Shown: piece by piece, positions 5,503 to 8,114 of the stretch | Position numbering within the stretch: position 1 is the first letter of the stretch | How the letters are laid out: the number at the start of each line of letters is the position of its first letter | From: Nitrospirae bacterium RIFCSPLOW2_12_42_9 | Lineage (GTDB): Bacteria > Nitrospirota > 9FT-COMBO-42-15 > HDB-SIOI813 | Length of the DNA stretch: 8,114 nucleotides | Assembly (NCBI GenBank): GCA_001805205.1 | Contig: MHER01000011.1 | Coordinates: 347 to 8,460, forward strand | Direction: 5' to 3' | Translations under genes and position numbers: made by a program | The notes under the pieces: model-generated | The model's input: only the letters and a program-made list of their open reading frames with translations | Database searches by the model: none | Told to the model about the DNA's origin: nothing

Positions 5503-6707
5503 CACTTGCTGGTAAGAAGATAATATTGGGTGTTACGGGTAGTATTGCGGCCTATAAGGCAGTTTTTCTTTTGAGGAGATTAATAGAAGAGGGTGCAGAT
5601 GTCACAGTTGTTATGACACGGTATGCAACGAACTTTGTTGCACCGCTAACCTTCCAGGTACTCTCAAAAAAACCGGTATATTCCGGGATGTTTGACCCTG
5701 ACCAGGGAAAAGATATCATACATTTGTATCTCAACAGGGGCGCTGATGTTATACTTGTGGCCCCTGCAACAGCCAATATTATCGGCAAGATGGCAAACGG
5801 CATAGCTGATGACCTGTTAAGTACAATGCTTATTGCAGCCCGATGTCCTGTTATATTAGCACCGGCCATGGACTATGAGATGTATGAAAATCCAGTGGTG
5901 CAGAAGAATATCTCATACCTGCGAAACTTAAAAATAGATTTTGTTGGACCGGAGACCGGGCTCCTGGCTTCTGGTGACACAGGACCTGGCCGGATGTCGG
6001 AACCTGATGATATTATTACATTTCTTGAGGATAAACTTGGGATAAAGGGAGATCTTTCAGGACATACAGTTCTGATAACAGCAGGTCCTACCCGTGAGGC
6101 CATAGATCCGGTGCGGTATATAAGCAGCCGATCCTCAGGCAAGATGGGATATGCCATTGCAGAGGCTGCAAAAAGCCGGGGTGCAAAGGTGATACTGATT
6201 ACAGGTCCGGCATCATTAACCATACCACAGGGGATTGAAGCCATAAACGTAATTACTGCGGAAGAAATGCTTGATGCTGTTATGAATAGACTTTCAGATT
6301 CAACTGTGCTAATAATGACGGCAGCGGTTTCAGACTTTCGTCCTGCAGAGAAGGCCATATCAAAAATTAAAAAGGGTGAGGCGATAAATCTAAAACTAAT
6401 TAAGACACCTGATATTCTTGAAGAGGTCTGTAAAAAGAAGGGTAATCAGTTTGTGGTTGGATTTGCTGCTGAGACAGAAGACCTTATAACAAATGCAAAG
6501 GAGAAGCTGAGAATCAAACACTTGGATATGATTGTTGCTAATAATGTAAGCCTTCCTGGAGCCGGATTTGAGAAAGATACGAATATAGTCACATTGATAG
6601 ACAAGGAAGGTAAAATAAAGGAGTATCCTGAGATGCCAAAGTCTGATGTGGCTGACATGATATTAGATAATGTGATTAGTAAAATAAATAAAGGGTATAA
6701 TGGATAA
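5499..6707 (+). CDS. coaBC: Bifunctional phosphopantothenoylcysteine decarboxylase / phosphopantothenate-cysteine ligase
   Basis: CoaBC (Dfp) joins cysteine to 4'-phosphopantothenate using CTP (CoaB) and then decarboxylates the product with FMN (CoaC), two steps of coenzyme A synthesis. It has 402 residues. The CoaC half (1 to about 180) has the flavin motif GVTGSIAAYKA (11-21), His75, VAPATAN (87-93) and GRM (164-166). The CoaB half has AGPTREAIDPVRYI (195-208), SSGKMG (212-217), TAAVSDFRP (274-282), Lys289 and GFAAET. The numbering happens to match E. coli through residue 289. Three positions differ from E. coli: Asn125 is Asp (PAMD), Cys158 is Ser (LASGD) and Asn210 is Ser (ISSRSSGKMG). 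The first two occur in other CoaBC groups as I recall; the third I do not recall elsewhere. The GTG start at 5499 overlaps the rpoZ stop as GTGA behind GGGGAAGA. The gene overlaps the next by eight bases. The family call is firm, and full dual activity is probable. Confidence 0.95.
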   Translation: MTLAGKKIILGVTGSIAAYKAVFLLRRLIEEGADVTVVMTRYATNFVAPLTFQVLSKKPVYSGMFDPDQGKDIIHLYLNRGADVILVAPATANIIGKMANGIADDLLSTMLIAARCPVILAPAMDYEMYENPVVQKNISYLRNLKIDFVGPETGLLASGDTGPGRMSEPDDIITFLEDKLGIKGDLSGHTVLITAGPTREAIDPVRYISSRSSGKMGYAIAEAAKSRGAKVILITGPASLTIPQGIEAINVITAEEMLDAVMNRLSDSTVLIMTAAVSDFRPAEKAISKIKKGEAINLKLIKTPDILEEVCKKKGNQFVVGFAAETEDLITNAKEKLRIKHLDMIVANNVSLPGAGFEKDTNIVTLIDKEGKIKEYPEMPKSDVADMILDNVISKINKGYNG

Positions 6708-7437
6708 ACATAGGACAGACAAGTTCTTTATTGCCATAGCAGAGGAGCATATAAAAGCAGGGATGCTTGATGAGGCAATAAGCGTGCTCAAGGAAGGTCT
6801 TCAGACATATCCTAATTACCTGGGTGCCAGGGTATCCCTTGGAAAGGCGTATCTTGAGAAAGGGATGGTTCATGAGGCAATGAGAGAGTTTGAACATGTT
6901 GTACAGGTTAGCCCTGATAACCTTCTTGCCCACAGGAAATTAGTATCGATATATAAGGACATTGGAAGGTTTGATGATGCAATAAAGGCATGTGAGATAT
7001 TGCTGGTGTTCAATCCAAAGGATAAAGAGATTGCAGATTTACTTTCAAATCTCATGAGAGAAAAGATGGAGAAGGTATCTCAGCATGAAAGGACGACCGG
7101 GGAAGATAGTATTACATCCAGTCCACGGCAGGAAGCAGGGACTATTGATTTTACATCTTCGTGGGAGATTGCAGATCTAAAAGGAAGGGAAAAGGTTCAT
7201 GATAAAGTCATAGAAGAGTTTGTTACCGAGACTATGGGTGATATATATATTGCCCAGGGAGATATAAAAAAGGGTATTGACATCTACATGCGGATAATTG
7301 AGAAAGAACCGGAGAATGAGTCAGTAAAGAAGAAGTTATTTGATTTAACAGATAAAAAGAAATTACATATAGACCGGCTCCAGGGTTTTCTTGATAAGGT
7401 TCAGAAGAATAAGAGGGGGGCATGGAAAGGATATTAG
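6700..7437 (+). CDS. Tetratricopeptide repeat protein of unknown function
   Basis: This 245-residue protein has three consecutive TPR units at the N-terminus (about 7-40, 41-74 and 75-108, with patterns such as [15 protein letters not shown] and [15 protein letters not shown]). A polar, probably disordered linker (about 120-160) follows, then a fourth TPR (about 175-208, beginning [14 protein letters not shown]) and a basic C-terminus ([22 protein letters not shown]). There is no signal peptide or membrane segment, so it is probably a cytoplasmic protein-binding scaffold; partners are unknown. The ATG at 6700 has AAGGGT (6691-6696) just upstream and overlaps the end of coaBC by eight bases, while its own end overlaps aroQ by 16 bases. 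This tight packing argues for cotranscription and coupled translation with CoA and shikimate enzymes, but shared function cannot be concluded from that. I do not recognise it as a named family. Confidence 0.85.
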   Translation: MDKHRTDKFFIAIAEEHIKAGMLDEAISVLKEGLQTYPNYLGARVSLGKAYLEKGMVHEAMREFEHVVQVSPDNLLAHRKLVSIYKDIGRFDDAIKACEILLVFNPKDKEIADLLSNLMREKMEKVSQHERTTGEDSITSSPRQEAGTIDFTSSWEIADLKGREKVHDKVIEEFVTETMGDIYIAQGDIKKGIDIYMRIIEKEPENESVKKKLFDLTDKKKLHIDRLQGFLDKVQKNKRGAWKGY

Positions 7438-7883
7438 TTATCCATGGTCCGAATCTGAATATGCTCGGCAAGAGAGAGACAGTGGTATATGGAAATCTGA
7501 CACTCGATGATGTGAATGAGAATGTCAGAATCCTTTCAAAAGAGCTCGGTGTGGAAGTATCATTCTTTCAGGCCAATTCTGAAGGGACCCTTATAGATAA
7601 AATCCAGGAGGCCGCGGGAAGATACCATGCCATTGTGATAAATCCAGGAGGTTACACACATACAAGCGTGGCCCTCAGGGATGCCATTGCAGCAGTAGAT
7701 GTTCCTGCGGTTGAGGTTCATATTTCAAATATATACAGGAGAGAGGAGTTCAGGAAGCATTCTTTTATCTCAGGTGTTGCTGCCGGTCAGATCAGCGGGT
7801 TTGGAATAAACAGCTATTTATTGGGATTGCGGGCAGCGGTTGATATTGTAAGGGAGAAAAAGGAAGCCCAAAAATCAAAATGA
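7422..7883 (+). CDS. aroQ: 3-dehydroquinate dehydratase, type II
   Basis: AroQ (153 residues) dehydrates 3-dehydroquinate to 3-dehydroshikimate, the third step of the shikimate pathway, as a dodecameric cytoplasmic enzyme in known members. Length and motifs are those of type [14 protein letters not shown] (8-19), Arg18 and Tyr23 of the active-site lid, NSEG (52-55), [16 protein letters not shown] (73-88) with Asn74 and His80, VEVHISN (97-103) with catalytic His100, and Arg111. Nothing essential is missing. It overlaps the TPR gene by 16 bases, and an AGAGG (7412-7416) inside that gene gives the ribosome binding site about five bases before the ATG. aroQ directly before efp is a widespread arrangement. 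With aroK and aroB, it makes three shikimate-pathway genes in this window, but aroQ is in a different probable transcript from those two. Confidence 0.97.
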   Translation: MERILVIHGPNLNMLGKRETVVYGNLTLDDVNENVRILSKELGVEVSFFQANSEGTLIDKIQEAAGRYHAIVINPGGYTHTSVALRDAIAAVDVPAVEVHISNIYRREEFRKHSFISGVAAGQISGFGINSYLLGLRAAVDIVREKKEAQKSK

Positions 7884-7898
7884 TCAGGAGGAGAGACT

Positions 7899-8114
7899 TT
7901 GATTACCGTCAGTGATTTAAGGGTGGGAAATAAGGTTGAAATAGAAGAAGAACCATACTTAGTGGTTGATGCCCAGCATGTTAAACCCGGGAAGGGTGGT
8001 GCATTCTGCAGGACCAAATTAAAGAGTCTTAAAACCGGCAGTGTTTTAGAGAGGACATACAGGGTAAACGAGAAGCTTGATGTGCCAAATTTAGAGGAAA
8101 AAGAGGTACAGTAT
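7899..8114 (+). CDS. efp: Elongation factor P, N-terminal part (runs off the window)
   Basis: EF-P enters the ribosome between the P and E sites and relieves stalling at polyproline stretches. The 72 codons present begin MITVSDLRVGNKVEIEEEP and contain the domain I loop VKPGKGGAFCRTKLKSL (28-44). The loop-tip residue is Lys32, equivalent to the residue that carries beta-lysine in E. coli (Lys34), so a lysine-type EF-P is expected; no modification enzyme is in the window. The frame is open to the last base, so the rest, about 110 or more residues of domains I to III, lies beyond the edge. The start is TTG at 7899: AGGAGGAG (7886-7893) lies at ideal spacing and the translated sequence aligns from that codon. 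It follows aroQ by only 15 bases and is probably in the same transcript. Confidence 0.95.
   Translation, partial: MITVSDLRVGNKVEIEEEPYLVVDAQHVKPGKGGAFCRTKLKSLKTGSVLERTYRVNEKLDVPNLEEKEVQY

Noticed and set aside
5873..6358. 161-codon minus-strand frame opposite coaBC
   Set aside because: It is antisense to strongly conserved CoaBC coding sequence and has composition typical of a reverse-strand shadow.
6676..6933. 85-codon minus-strand frame across the coaBC/TPR junction
   Set aside because: It overlaps two coupled genes, has no recognisable domain and no promoter or ribosome site of note.

Overview
This is an ordinary, gene-dense bacterial chromosome segment with every supported gene on the + strand. 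It is AT-leaning by eye, uses AGA/AGG and ATA codons freely, and has several TTG or GTG starts placed behind purine-rich ribosome binding sites. The mix of a GAF-type sigma-54 activator beside a yicC-gmk-rpoZ-coaBC block, with shikimate genes on both sides, suggests a Nitrospirota- or Desulfobacterota/deltaproteobacteria-like genome. This lineage guess rests on gene content and style only and is weak.

Layout. Positions 1-39 hold the possible tail of an upstream reading frame and a weak promoter-like pair. aroK (shikimate kinase) follows, then an AT-rich gap of about 200 bases with a good promoter candidate and a strong intrinsic-terminator hairpin that ends only a dozen bases before aroB. aroB (3-dehydroquinate synthase) is followed by a GAF/AAA+/Fis-HTH sigma-54 activator, which appears to have its own extended -10 promoter inside the end of aroB. 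That regulator overlaps yicC (endoribonuclease family) by four bases. After a 110-base gap with another promoter candidate comes a tightly packed run: gmk, rpoZ, coaBC, a TPR protein, aroQ (type II dehydroquinase) and the first 72 codons of efp, which runs off the window.

How the genes fit together. aroB, aroQ and aroK encode steps 2, 3 and 5 of the shikimate pathway. gmk supplies GDP, rpoZ the omega subunit of RNA polymerase, coaBC two steps of coenzyme A synthesis, and efp the factor that rescues ribosomes stalled at polyproline. The gmk-to-efp genes are joined by overlaps or very short gaps and are probably one transcript. No tRNA, rRNA, CRISPR, insertion sequence, integrase or defence gene was seen.

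I found no clearly new multi-gene system. The points most worth checking are the terminator placed directly before aroB, which looks like an attenuator, and a CoaBC protein in which three residues studied as functional in the E. coli enzyme (N125, C158, N210) are replaced by D, S and S although the frame is intact.
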